This document shows, piece by piece, positions 1 to 10,176 of a stretch of 53,790 nt of DNA. The notes under the pieces were generated by a model that worked only from the letters and a program-made list of their open reading frames with translations, was not told the DNA's origin and ran no database searches. Both the position numbers and the translations under genes were made by a program. Location: assembly GCA_019155205.2 (NCBI GenBank), contig JAHNZQ020003147.1, forward strand, positions 1,516,167 through 1,569,956. The letters are read 5' to 3'. The stretch comes from Gracilaria vermiculophylla. Its lineage: Eukaryota > Rhodophyta > Florideophyceae > Gracilariales > Gracilariaceae. The first letter of the stretch is position 1; every line of letters starts with the position of its first letter.

Positions 1-399
1 GGTTGGATTGAGGCACTGGGCCCATAACTAAGAATAGTGCGGGTTACGCTGGGATGCAGTGGTCGAGCTGGTCGAATGTGCGGAGTGCAAGATGTAGAAC
101 AGTGTGCATGATCGGTGCGAGCTCGATCGTTGCACTTTACAAAACAGGATGTGCGTATGCGTATAAGTACTGAATTGCGACATAGCGAAGATGTCGCAAC
201 ATAAACATAAAAGGTTGCCACTACATGTAAACCTGAAAGGTTGCCACTAAATGTGTAAACGTGACAATTCAAATACAAATTAGCACCGAGCGGGTGCGAT
301 TATATACGACCGACTTAAACGAGTAAGTGGTCGTATTCATAGTTGCATGATCGATTGGTTTTCCGCATAAACTGTAAAATGCATACTACAATTTGATTT
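1..399. other. Intergenic sequence, no gene seen
   Basis: No convincing reading frame. Positions about 224-282 hold two adjacent diverged copies of a short motif beginning aaaggttgccacta. The border with the decayed Tc1/mariner element to the right is not sharp. Confidence 0.5.
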
Positions 400-1482
400 C
401 AATTCTTTCTGTAATTTTCAAAGCCACTGTCCTTCATTTACAGCTTCATTTAGAGTGATTAGTTCTGATTCTGTCATTGACAGGGCTGCACAATTTTATT
501 TTCTACTACTCCACGATGATAATGAATTCTCGTAAAATTTTGCATATCCAGAAATTGCTTTTCTTTTAATTAAATAACCCCAACTTGATTCGCTGTATAT
601 CTTCAAAGTTTTGTCCAAAGTCTGATGGTATAGAAGAAAATAATGTTTTTATTTTCTGTATATAAGAGCATAAAACCTGTTTGCCTGCTTTCTATTGAAC
701 ATCTGAGTATTGTTCTAAAAGTTGACTTCAAACTTCAATGGCAAAACAAAAATCTGGTTTTATCAATAAATGCAGTATCTATTTTTCTATATTTTGATAT
801 GACAGCTCATTCCGTTACAAAACCGTCCAAAATTCACAGCGTTTTTTTTTAGATTATGGAAATAAAATTTATAGCAGTCCGGACAATCCAAATAATTTTT
901 TTTTTCGTCAGAAAAAATAACTGTGTCCCATTGATGGTTTCCGTTTGCCATGTTTGTATACCAACAAACTGTTTTTTTAATTATTATCTTCTAGTAGGAA
1001 TGTTTTTATCATTCTTGTATACCTGAATAAAATTTTCTTATTGATTTTACCTCAAACGTTTGATTTAGAAACATTTAGGTTTAAGGTTTTTGCAATTTTG
1101 CTGCATGAAACTTTTCTTACAAACAGATTCCGTTTTTTACTGCTTTCATCTGCAGAACTCAAAAAGTGTGGACGCCCTATAAAGGTTTGTTTCCAAAGAT
1201 TGTTGGATGTTTGAGGAAACGGAGAATTGTGACCGAATGACGTTTTAAAAGTCGGCCAATTTCAGCATAGGATTTTCTATTAGGTTTTGGATGTATGATT
1301 TCAAGGTGTTTGGAGTGCGAAAGAGGTGATGCTCGAGCCATAACGATGGATGTTATTGATGAAGTGTTATGATTATGAAACGATTTTTACTTACATGTTA
1401 GGCAAAAGGGGCACTACAGTACTACTTTGGCGCGTTTTTTAGGCGTGTTACGAATATGAAACGGACTGTAAACGTAGTTTTG
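400..1482 (-). mobile_element. Decayed Tc1/mariner (IS630-Tc1) element, copy 1
   Basis: A degenerate DNA transposon read on the minus strand. Its right flank and coding part align by eye with a second copy at 44.29-45.38 kb over most of their length, including a shared right-end sequence with the words gcgtgtt and taggcgtg. The element ends were not fixed: a terminal inverted repeat and a TA target duplication were looked for without a clear result. The extent given covers what can be matched to the transposase plus the shared right flank. It is non-autonomous because the transposase frame is broken many times. Confidence 0.7.
430..1341 (-). pseudogene. Tc1/mariner transposase, broken
   Basis: Reading minus-strand frames in succession gives the whole order of a Tc1-type transposase. 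The start is ATG at 1341. An N-terminal helix-turn-helix follows (YAEIGRLLKRH, then FLKHPTIFGNK) and a GRP linker (about 1150). The first catalytic block, around 910-950, resembles the family pattern W-x-VIFSDEKKFNLDGPDG and is followed by the HNL/HDLRK stretch. Near 580-560 is a remnant of the NPIENLWGYL motif, and near 480 an LSM/SMP-type C-terminal block. Several frameshifts and stops interrupt it. The family cuts and pastes DNA at TA sites; this copy cannot. Family assignment is firm, exact borders are not. Confidence 0.72.
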
Positions 1483-3069
1483 AAACGCACTGCACACTTT
1501 GCACTTTGTTTGAAACAAGACTGACCTGAGGTTGGTCGTACGACTGACACTAACGTAGGAAACGTGTCACATGTTAGTATTCAAGTCCCGACGAAGTTCC
1601 GGTTACGGAAATTCTCAACTGAAGTATCTGAAGGCACTTCTTCCGCCCGGCGATTTTCATATGGCGATCCACCATTCACAAGGAAAGCATATCCGGTGTT
1701 GCGAACCGCCTTCATTACGCAATCAGCTCGTTTCATAGAAGGTATAGCGACGGTGCATCACATAGTTTACAGTATGCAAAGGCAACTCAAAACATTTTGC
1801 CATTCGTCCGATTCGTTTAAATGAAATTCTTATCATTCGATGCAGAGTAAATCGCATCGCCAAGCAGCGTAGCAAAGTACCACTCTTGGCTCCTCATATA
1901 TACTTGGCAAGTCAAAAAGACAAATTTACAGGGATACTGATCTGCAAGCTTTCTGGTTCTCCTTAATGGCTGATTTCCAATAAACTGGATTTCTTGCCTC
2001 TTAAAGTCTGCTCTAGCCTCATATCTGAGAGTTAACTTCTTTCCCTCAAGTAGTAGGACCATTGGTAATCTTTTGAACGCAGTTTAGTTCTTCGTGTCAT
2101 TTGCTTCTACCTCCACGATTGTTTGAAACAATCCCTACTTAATCATGTCCACTGCGATCTTTATTCCTCTCTGCTGTCGTCCGATGCTCACGATTTTATG
2201 AAAACCGGAATGCTTCTGAACAAAGGTCTCTCTTCTACTGATGATCAGTTGTGCCCCCTGCTTCATCATTATAGTCCTGATGACATATTTTTCAGGTTCA
2301 AATGTTGGCAAATTAATTCTGCTAAAAAAACTGCCTTGAACGCGAAAGAGGTAATACTTTACCTGCATCAATGTCTCTCCTTGAACTCGCGAGCGTGATG
2401 CCCCGTGACTTCAGTGTAACCCTCGCAGTTTGTTTCGCGCGAATCATTTCCTCACAACTATGGGCAACCGATACCCTCTACTTTTTCTCAAGAGAAGAAA
2501 TATTCGGAGCTCGGAAAGAAGAGGCACTTGAGAGTTCAATCAGACCCAACTGGGTCATCCGTAATAAATCTTACCTTAGCAAGGCCTTTGACTACTTATT
2601 GGCCCTTCTGTTATCTGGCTCTTGCGCTAAGGTCAGCGTTGCACCAGCCAAACACGCAGTCGTGTTGTTTCAACCCTGGCTACAGACCGCAATTCACGAA
2701 TCCAACCGAGAAACCTCGCGAAAGTTCATTTGAGTCCGACAAGGTTCTTCCTAGTCGATACACGGCACCATAGGATTGACAACTCAGATTTTGTATCCAA
2801 ATGCACCGCTTGGGCCCGAGTCCTTAACCCACACCAATTCGGCATCGTTTTGTCTTTGGCGCCGGTGCACGAGTGTAATATTCTTTACCATCGGTTTCTT
2901 TACAAAGACAATAAAAGCCTGGCTTTTGGGCCCTTTGTGTTGAGTCTCAGGTGTTGTGGACGTCTGGACGCTATTGGTTTCGTAATTTTTCTACCGCTGA
3001 AGAGCCGTCGAGACTGTCTCGAATTCTGTCTGGGTACTGCGATATCCTTCAACTTAGACGATCAGAAAT
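1483..3069. other. Intergenic region upstream of the sulfotransferase
   Basis: Only short overlapping frames occur. Minus-strand frames at 1817-2062 (81 codons, ATG start) and 2135-2371 have protein-like composition but match nothing I recognise. The longest plus frame, 2730-3350, overlaps the start of the sulfotransferase in another frame. A promoter for the sulfotransferase should lie in the last few hundred bases, but no clear TATA box was picked out. Confidence 0.4.
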
Positions 3070-4764
3070 ATGCGTTATCATCTATCGTCTCAGGTGGCAA
3101 CACAACAGCCATTGTCACGGCCGAAAGGGCGAGCTACCCCCTTCTTCCATCTGCGTGCCCTACAACGATACAAGGCTGCTGGGCGTTTTCGTTCTCTACA
3201 GCTCTTCTCCGTCAAAAACCTCACTCTTATTCTTATAGTACTCGCTTTCATGCTCATGTGGTCGAAGCAGGTCGGTTATGCACCCTCGCTGGATATGGCA
3301 GCCACCCAGATATTCACTCCGACAACACAACATGTATTGAACTTCTCTGACGCATTGTTTTCAAGCGCTCAGGAAACTTTAAAATCTAATACGGCTATCA
3401 AAATCGGACAAGTTGACGAACATGATGTAAAAGATGATATAATGGCGCCGCCAGTTCGGGAACAGACGGAAGCGAGCACCAGTTCGTCCTCAAACATTAG
3501 CAATCCCAAGGACGAATCTGGTTCACTAGCAAAGAAGCTCGTCGACGATAATAGTAGCGTGAACAGTGTCAGTTGGCAAGGGGACCAGGATAATGCGAAA
3601 CCCGGTGAGGGCAGTAAGAGTCAAAGAACTGAATCTAAAGATGTTCATAGACCCTATGCTGCTCAACAGGAATCCGAAGACGAATATGGCCTGCATCAAG
3701 AACTTGAGGAGGCCAATGATGCATCTGCAATCGGGAAAAGTGAGAGTTCTGAAGCAGCTACTGCTCTCACAGAAGAATTGCGGGAGCCCGTTAAAACACC
3801 GAAACCGCTTGCAGAGGTTCTTCAGTTCACTCCCGCTACGGCAATTAACTTTATGCACTTCCACAAAACTGGAGGTGTAAGTTTCAAAACATCGTTGCAC
3901 AAGTTCTATTTTGACAAGTTCAAAGGTAACGGAGAGAAAGTCCGAGTACAAGACGCTTGCTACTCGAGGACAGGCGTTCAAAAGGACACATCAAAACCAT
4001 CTTTTCTTGTATGGCGTTGTGACTGGGATCCAATTCGAGAGAAGAATGAGGAGGAACGAAACAAGATTGACTTCACATTTGGACATCAATTTTGGGGAAA
4101 CGGAGTGGGCGATTTGCTCAATCAGCGCGATGTGCGTTCTTTCACGATTATGAGACATCCGTTCGACAGAAAAGTTTCATTCTATTTCCATTTTTTTGTC
4201 AGGGAAGTTGGAAGAAAAGAAGAAGACGTGACTTACGAAGAGATTCGTGATTTCCTGCTGTACGACAAGCTTGCAATTAAAGCAGACCTTGGACGAGATT
4301 TAGGGCCGAACTACATGGCCGGTAGACTGCTTTCGGATGGAATAAAAGGATATGTCGGAAACAACTCGTTCCGTTTCTTCGAGGTCGAACAAGACAGGAA
4401 GTATGAGGTTGCCGAGGAAGCACTGAAGTTACTAAGGGGATATTTGTTTGTGGGGCTGCAAGCAGAGTCTGGAGCTGCAAAGTGTATGCTAAAGAAGGTA
4501 GTCGAATTATTCAATCAGGTGAATGGAGTTGACAACTCTGGGTTGGAGCTCATTGACGACGGTGCAAAGAAGTTGAACAGTGGATCATATTCGCTAGATG
4601 CAAAGCGGATCTGGAGTAAATTTTCAGCTGAAGAGAAAATTATCTTTGATCGGAAAGAAAGAGTGGACCTTCTCATTTATGAGGAAGGTGAAAGGTTATT
4701 CCAAGAACACGCACAAATGTTTGGATGCGCTCATCGGGTGGCGGGGATGAAATACAAGCCATAG
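3070..4764 (+). CDS. Golgi-type membrane-anchored carbohydrate sulfotransferase
   Basis: The 564-residue protein probably transfers sulfate from PAPS to a glycan in the Golgi lumen. It has the layout of a type II Golgi enzyme: a short basic cytosolic tail (1-46), one membrane segment (about 47-65, LTLILIVLAFMLMW), a long acidic Ser/Glu-rich stem (about 100-250) and a catalytic domain from about 255. The 5'-phosphosulfate loop is FMHFHKTGGVSFKTS (residues 261-275), with its usual Lys and Gly-Gly. The 3'-phosphate motif is IMRHPFDRKVSFYFHF (360-375), with the expected Arg and Ser. The start is the first ATG placing the membrane helix near the N-terminus; no intron is needed. In red algae such enzymes are candidates for sulfating galactans such as carrageenan, but substrate cannot be read from sequence. 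Heparan or chondroitin-type specificity is equally open. Confidence 0.85.
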   Translation: MRYHLSSQVATQQPLSRPKGRATPFFHLRALQRYKAAGRFRSLQLFSVKNLTLILIVLAFMLMWSKQVGYAPSLDMAATQIFTPTTQHVLNFSDALFSSAQETLKSNTAIKIGQVDEHDVKDDIMAPPVREQTEASTSSSSNISNPKDESGSLAKKLVDDNSSVNSVSWQGDQDNAKPGEGSKSQRTESKDVHRPYAAQQESEDEYGLHQELEEANDASAIGKSESSEAATALTEELREPVKTPKPLAEVLQFTPATAINFMHFHKTGGVSFKTSLHKFYFDKFKGNGEKVRVQDACYSRTGVQKDTSKPSFLVWRCDWDPIREKNEEERNKIDFTFGHQFWGNGVGDLLNQRDVRSFTIMRHPFDRKVSFYFHFFVREVGRKEEDVTYEEIRDFLLYDKLAIKADLGRDLGPNYMAGRLLSDGIKGYVGNNSFRFFEVEQDRKYEVAEEALKLLRGYLFVGLQAESGAAKCMLKKVVELFNQVNGVDNSGLELIDDGAKKLNSGSYSLDAKRIWSKFSAEEKIIFDRKERVDLLIYEEGERLFQEHAQMFGCAHRVAGMKYKP

Positions 4765-5456
4765 TTCAATTAACGGGATTATTAGGGTTCATATCTAGAG
4801 GTGACGGCGCCTTTGATTATCTTGAACGAATCTGAAGGCTGCTGCCAAGATAATTATTAACATGCGTTCAAGTCGTTCGTAAGGTTGATGGTGCACACAA
4901 CAGCTTTGAAGGCATTTGGCGAAATGAATGCGCGAACAGAAAACAGGAACTTATAGCCCTACAGCGGACGGAACATATTTTCGATCTCATGGCCAAGGTC
5001 GACTCCTTTTTCCCCTGGCGACTGGATGTGTTTGCCACATATGAGCGAAACTGGGGCAGGTCGTTTTTCCCGGCTGCACCAACCGAGACATGTAAAACAC
5101 TGAGAACGCTTTGAGTTAACATTGAGTTTAACTGCGTACAAGTATAGAAGAAATGTGACGCATAAATCGTCTTTGCCGACTTCATTGTCTCGTACATGCA
5201 AGGCAATCGTTTTACTTTTCAAGGGCATTTTGATACTTTTCCATTGCGAGAAAATTATGCTCTGAATTGGTTCCTTGTGTAGTTTCTGCCAAATATACAC
5301 GTGTTACTGGTGTCGTCGCCGTCGACGGCCGATACCGCGGCAATGAGCCGGCTGTTGGTTTTTGTGCTGCTCTGCTCATGTCCCTCCTGCCCAGAAAAGG
5401 TGTTGTCAGGAATTCGTCTAGTGCTCCGCGGTTCACGATCACCTGCACTCACTAAG
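4765..5456. other. Intergenic region, sulfotransferase 3' end to RPL35
   Basis: Two overlapping minus frames (4868-5206 and 4959-5300) look like chance. The segment should carry the 3' end of the sulfotransferase transcript and the RPL35 promoter. The RPL35 frame stays open upstream to 5301 but has no family-like sequence there. Confidence 0.45.
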
Positions 5457-5834
5457 ATGGCGCGCGAATCACTGAAAACTAGTGAGCTTCGAACAAAGAC
5501 GAAGGCGGACTTAGAGAAAGAAGCTGAGGATCTTAGAGTCGAACTGGGTCAACTGCGCGTCGCGAAGGTGACAGGCGGACCCGCTTCAAAGCTGTCAAAG
5601 ATTCGCGAAGTGCGCAAGTGCATTGCTCGTGTGCTAACTGTTCTAACCGCCCAAAAGAGAGAGGCGTTGAAAGATCATTACAAGGACAAGCGATACAAGC
5701 CGCTCGATCTTCGCCCGAAGAAGACTCGGGCCATTCGCCGACGACTCACGAAGGAGCAACTGGCTAAGAAGACATTGAGAGCACAGAAGATGGAGAAGGC
5801 TTTCCCTAAGCGCAAGTACGCTGTCAGGGCATGA
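5457..5834 (+). CDS. RPL35: 60S ribosomal protein L35 (uL29)
   Basis: A 125-residue protein of the large ribosomal subunit, bound near the peptide exit tunnel. It aligns along its length with eukaryotic L35 (normally about 123 residues). Diagnostic blocks are [54 protein letters not shown] and the C-terminal KRKYAVRA. The ATG at 5457 is chosen because it starts the conserved [12 protein letters not shown] segment and has a purine at -3. The frame continues 52 codons upstream, but that part contains other in-frame ATGs and no family sequence, so it is taken as 5' leader, possibly with an intron. Highly basic, as expected. It converges with the aminotransferase gene, with under 300 bases between the stops. 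Confidence 0.97.
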   Translation: MARESLKTSELRTKTKADLEKEAEDLRVELGQLRVAKVTGGPASKLSKIREVRKCIARVLTVLTAQKREALKDHYKDKRYKPLDLRPKKTRAIRRRLTKEQLAKKTLRAQKMEKAFPKRKYAVRA

Positions 5835-6118
5835 TGTTGCTTAATCATGCCCGGTGCTTGTTGGGAACATTGCAGTTTGCGCGTTTTCATCGGGCTATGG
5901 CCACCATCTCGTCCTGTGGGACATCTGTGACCGGATGCAACGAAAAGTCGATTGCGCGATCTAGCTGTTGACGTAAAAGATAAATCTCATTGTTTAATGC
6001 ACGTACCTCGTATGGCAGAACTTAACCGTAATTTGGGGTGTGTTATAGTTTACAAACTTGTTACGACGTTGGGATCTACTTGAGAACACCATATATATTA
6101 TTGCCTCACAAAAGGCAT

Positions 6119-7541
6119 TCAATGAAGACGCTTCGAAGCTTCAGAAAGGGTTTCATCTGGATGACAGAAAGCAAACCGAATAAAGTCCTTCGATAGATCG
6201 CTCTTACCAGCATGCTCTGGCTTGAAGAAGGCCGAAACGGGAATTGTGGCAACTCCTCTTTTTGCTATTAGCTGACGGGACATGTTGTAGTCAGTCCGAT
6301 CCACTGTCTGTGGATCGATCTGCAACGCCCCTTGCTCTACGAATCGGCGGACCTTATCCGGAAGACCACCCTCTCGCTTGATAGGATGTCCATCTGGAAC
6401 TTTAGCGCAGGTGTAAAATGCCCCTTCGGGTATAATAGGTTCCATTCCAGCACTACGAATGGCCTCTGTTAAGAAGTCACGTTTGCGTTTGTATACATCA
6501 CGCAACCACTCATAGTAGGAATTAAAACCCTTAAATGGGCTTTGAGCAAACTGCAACATCTCAGCAGCTGCAGCTTGACTTGAATGATTAATACAAAACA
6601 CAACGTATTGTTGAAGAATTTGAAGGTCTCTTACAAGATTATGAGGACCGATGATCCATCCAAGTTTCATCCCAGTAGCGCTAAAGGTCTTTCCAATGCT
6701 ATACACAGTAATGGTCCGTTCAAATGCACTCTCAGAAATTGACGCAAAAGGAACGTGCTCACCAGAGTACACTAGGTGCTCGTACACTTCATCCGACAGA
6801 ACAATGCAGGAGGGAGCTTTTCTCTCCAGAATACGCAGAATTTCCTCTTGCTCCTCTCGCGTAAATACTTTCCCGGTTGGGTTTTGTGGAGAATTAATGA
6901 TCAGCATTCGAGTTCTATTTGTAATAGCGTTCGATAGCTCTTTAGGGTCAAGAACGAAGTCATTTGCGGACGAAAGTTTTTCCTTCGCTCGAAGTGGAAT
7001 AAACACCGGCTTAGCTCCGGACATCAGTACTGCGCTCGTATAGATGTCAAATGCTGGTTCAAGGAGAATAGCTTCATCACCCTCTTGAAGTAAAGCGTTG
7101 CAAGCCAAGCTTAGGGCTTGTGATGCACCAACTGTTACGAGAATATCGTTATAGGGATCAATCCCGCGCGATTGAAGACCTGGAGGTAACAATTTGGGAC
7201 CATACAAGGTTGAAATTTGTTTGACCAATCCAGGATGACCGGCGGGACGAGAATACTGACAATAAGCATCAGATTGAGCGGCTTTAACAAGAGCATCTTT
7301 CACGAATTGAGGGGAAGGCCATCCCGGAGCCCCTTGACCTGCGACAATGAACGGCGGTAATGACTTGCTTGTTAGAGACACAATGAAAGTACACTGAAAT
7401 CAAAAAGGTGTTACCGATGTACTCACCCAAGTTCACACTGGAAGTCAGTTTTGAAAGAACATTGAATTCTAGCCAAACCGATGGACCTCCATACGGAAGC
7501 ATCCGAGACACGCGTGGTGGCTGAAGAAAGCGTCCTGACAT
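6119..7541 (-). CDS. Kynurenine/glutamine-type aminotransferase (PLP fold type I)
   Basis: Two exons, 7541-7427 and 7338-6119, joined through a phase-1 intron, give 444 residues, the usual size for kynurenine--oxoglutarate transaminase / cysteine-S-conjugate beta-lyase. The reaction moves an amino group from kynurenine, glutamine or aromatic amino acids to a 2-oxo acid. Exon 1 supplies the N-terminal segment VWLEFNVLSKLTSSVNLG and exon 2 continues QGAPGWPSPQFVKDA, exactly as in the family. Other motifs: TVGASQALSLACNALLQEGDE (cofactor phosphate side), INSPQNPTGKVF, LSDEVYEHLVY (Asp and Tyr at the PLP ring), YSIGKTFSATGMKLGW (Schiff-base Lys) and FIRFAFCHPDETL (substrate carboxylate Arg). No targeting peptide is obvious, so it is probably cytosolic. 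Exact substrate preference is not decided by sequence. Confidence 0.92.
7339..7426 (-). other. 88-bp spliceosomal intron in the aminotransferase gene
   Basis: Donor GTGAGT begins at 7426 and acceptor TCGCAG ends at 7339. A CTAAC branch-like word lies about 40 bases before the acceptor. Removing it restores the conserved VNLGQG sequence across the junction. An unspliced reading from an ATG at 7381 would lose the conserved N-terminal segment. Confidence 0.85.
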
Positions 7542-8193
7542 TTTGGAGGTGAAGGAAATGGGAGGAATCAACGATGAAGCAAGGCCTAGACCTTAAATTG
7601 AACTACTTTTTCATAGCAAAATACACTTAATTTGCTTTACAAAAGCAGCTGGTGGCAAAGAATTGCAGCTGCTCAAAGCTCAGCTAACATTAGGGAGGTG
7701 TAAAGTATTACAGATCTTCAAAATGCGGGAGTGCAACTTAGGCGAGACTTTTTGAGTACCCCTGTAACCCTTGCGTCACCTTTCCGCCCAATAAAACTAA
7801 AGATTAATCTTTGTCTAGCTAAGGATTATTTTTGGTGAGTTCGACCCAAGGCTCTCGTGTGCGAGCTGAGAGGTTAATGTCTTTGGCCCATGTCGAATGT
7901 TGAGTGGCTCAAAAAAGCTTCTTACAGTTGTACCAAGTTTCTTGTTGTTCGATGGACTTCCTTTTCGCGCAAAATACCTTATATGATGTCATGTGCCGCG
8001 TTAGATTGGATGTTCGTCTCATCCACATTACACTATGGTGTAAGTATCGTACTGTACTCACACAGTGTATGACAACACCTTTTCGAACGCAGGCCCTTGA
8101 CGCCATTGCAACACCATCGTGAGGATACGCTCTCCTAGATGCTGGAGGTCAAGAATAGGAATACATGTTCTAGACATCCCAACCATTAATGAA
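7542..8193. other. Divergent promoter region, aminotransferase / membrane protein
   Basis: About 650 bases separate the two head-to-head starts. Short frames at 7890-8122 on both strands carry no recognisable protein and may include leader sequence of the rightward gene. No motif stood out by eye. Confidence 0.45.
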
Positions 8194-8763
8194 ATGGAAA
8201 GTCGATTACGATCTCGCACGAAAGCCGTCGTGGCAAGTCTTACATCCGCCGTTCATGTTGCTTATGGGGCGATACTGATGCTTGTTGGTCTCCTAGCTTT
8301 ACTTCTAACATGGATTCTGTATCACGTGTACCCCCCTTCTATATTTCTGCTGATCTTTATCGTCGCACTTGCCGTTTTGTATATTAACTCAAAAAAAGAA
8401 CTGGCTGATGACATTCTCCAACAGATCGATGCTGCTGTCTCCCCGTCGAGAATGGAAGAAACTGGCAAGTCTTCTCAACAACAGAAGACCCTTCTACAGC
8501 GTGTCCTTCATAAAGGCGTAGATGCCATTCTTTCCGCGGCAGCTGATTCCTTTATGATTGTGCCCGCTGTTATTGCTTTAGTCGGTGTTGTTCTCCTGGT
8601 GTTAGGCTACTATCCGTTTGGTGTGATGGTTCTATTTTTTGCCTGCTTTGTATTGGCGGTGACTGGATGCTCATGTTCTATCGTGAAGCGACTCGCGTAT
8701 GCCTGGGTTGATAAATGGTTGCTTCCTCGAGAGCCAGATGAAACTACTGCATTGGTTAGATGA
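8194..8763 (+). CDS. Small four-helix membrane protein, function unknown
   Basis: A 189-residue protein I do not recognise. It has two pairs of hydrophobic helices, at about residues 24-43, 47-64, 119-139 and 142-163. Between them is a polar loop of about 55 residues (65-118) with charged and Gln-rich stretches. The N-terminus is basic (MESRLRSRTK) and the C-terminus acidic. The two helix pairs suggest a duplicated hairpin, but no sequence repeat is clear. The start is the first ATG in the frame, at 8194; the frame stays open upstream to a GTG at 8119, so an upstream exon cannot be excluded. It has no signal-peptide cleavage motif or catalytic signature. Clean frame, ordinary codon use and conserved-looking hydrophobic layout argue for a real gene. 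Confidence 0.65.
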   Translation: MESRLRSRTKAVVASLTSAVHVAYGAILMLVGLLALLLTWILYHVYPPSIFLLIFIVALAVLYINSKKELADDILQQIDAAVSPSRMEETGKSSQQQKTLLQRVLHKGVDAILSAAADSFMIVPAVIALVGVVLLVLGYYPFGVMVLFFACFVLAVTGCSCSIVKRLAYAWVDKWLLPREPDETTALVR

Positions 8764-8788
8764 AAGCGTGACGTCTGCCGTAGAATGC

Positions 8789-8823
8789 GGGGGTTCTCGG
8801 AAAGTACTTTCCGAGAAACCCCC
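8789..8823. promoter_or_regulatory. Near-perfect palindrome just after the membrane-protein stop
   Basis: The arms ggggg-ttctcggaaagt and actttccgagaaa-ccccc pair over 17 bases each, with a single unpaired A and no loop beyond the centre agtact. It starts 26 bases after the stop codon, so the transcript could fold into a strong hairpin in its 3' UTR. Confidence 0.6.
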
Positions 8824-9902
8824 ACAAACCTCCTAGGAAACGTCGCAGCATTGTAGTATAACCGGCCGATCAATATCCGAAACAGGTTTTCAAACAACAC
8901 GGGACTCACACGGCGCAATAACTCAGTGTTTCGGTATCAAGGCCGCAGTTCTTCTCACGCTCACTGCTACCAACTCAAGCGTCTGCGCCGAAACTACGCC
9001 GAAACCGTCGTCAGAACACCAACACTGCAGTACCTCACGGAACGCATGGATTCGTGAGCCCGCATATCGAGCACTCGAAATCACCATGTCGACTATTCAA
9101 GAACGCCGTGTAATAGTCTTCGGTTATCAGGATAGAAATCACTCGAGTATCGTTCGTTTAGTAATCACAACGTGGATATTTGTGCTCTTTCTCTTTCTAT
9201 TAATTCGCTCTCTCTAACCTCACTTATAGATTCACTGCTCTGCTTCATACGGTGTGACAAACGCTGGGCTAGCTAGACGTAGATGATGAGTAAACGACAG
9301 GATCTAATGGTTTTCTATCCATGTCACGGACGACGTCGCTGATGAGAGATGAGGATTCCTTTTGTAAGGACAAAAAATATGGGTGATAACTTCCCAAGTT
9401 CGTCATAAATGAGAATAAAATAAACTCAAACAAAGGAAGGATGTGCACGCACCAAATGTTCTTCAAATGGTGCAAAATCAGTGTCATGTCGCAGCTTCCA
9501 AAGATACGAGTGTAGGTCTGGCGGCCGCGATGCCAATATTTCCTACGAATGTACGGGGTACACATAACGCGGGGGGCGCTTTATTTGTCAAGGCCTGTGT
9601 TCTGCTTCGTGGAGGTCTGACTCACTCGCACCGTTGTTGTTTTCAATGCCGTGGTAACAGAAAACGCAGCCGCCAAATGTTTTTATAGAGCACAGCCATG
9701 ATGATGCTGGACACGAGACAAAACATGTTATAGATACAAGGCCATAGAAGGAAAGGGACTTAAGACCAATTCTAGCGAAAGACACATGGCGTAGAAAATG
9801 CGAAGATCCATAGCGCACAAATTCCACCACTACTATCGTCGAAGACTAATTGATACTACAATTAGGATTATCATACGCCCCTGAACGAACACCAACACAT
9901 AA

Positions 9903-9935
9903 GTAAATATATATATGTATATATATATATATATC
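9903..9935. repeat. (TA)n microsatellite
   Basis: Alternating T and A interrupted by one tg, seen directly as tatatatatgtatatatata and continuing to the atatatcg border. Probably length-variable. Confidence 0.85.
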
Positions 9936-10176
9936 GATCATCAAATAGGAGTACAAACGTACAAACCAAAAAAAAAGAGGTCACTTGACAGCTCTGAGAA
10001 TGGATGTGTTTCGAATACACGGGCGCACCTATGATACGCGATACATATGCAATTTGCATAAACCAGAGTCGAGCACTACTCGCGACGTTTGCGACATGAA
10101 AAAAAGGACGACAAGCGCACAACTCCGCCCAGGCGACAAAAAGGACAAAAGCTGTGTCAAAAAGTATTAACCGAGT

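Larger units (their letters stand above)
8764..10176. other. Intergenic region between convergent genes
   Basis: The 1.4 kb between the membrane-protein stop and the co-chaperone stop shows only frames without family resemblance, some beginning at non-ATG codons. It contains the palindrome at 8789-8823 and a TA-rich microsatellite near 9905-9935. It presumably holds the two 3' UTRs. Confidence 0.45.

Noticed and set aside
2730..3350. 206-codon plus-strand frame overlapping the sulfotransferase start
   Set aside because: No domain, odd composition, and its 3' part is the wrong frame of a clearly coding region.
5301..5456. N-terminal extension of RPL35
   Set aside because: Begins at GTG and has no resemblance to the family; the conserved protein starts at the ATG at 5457.
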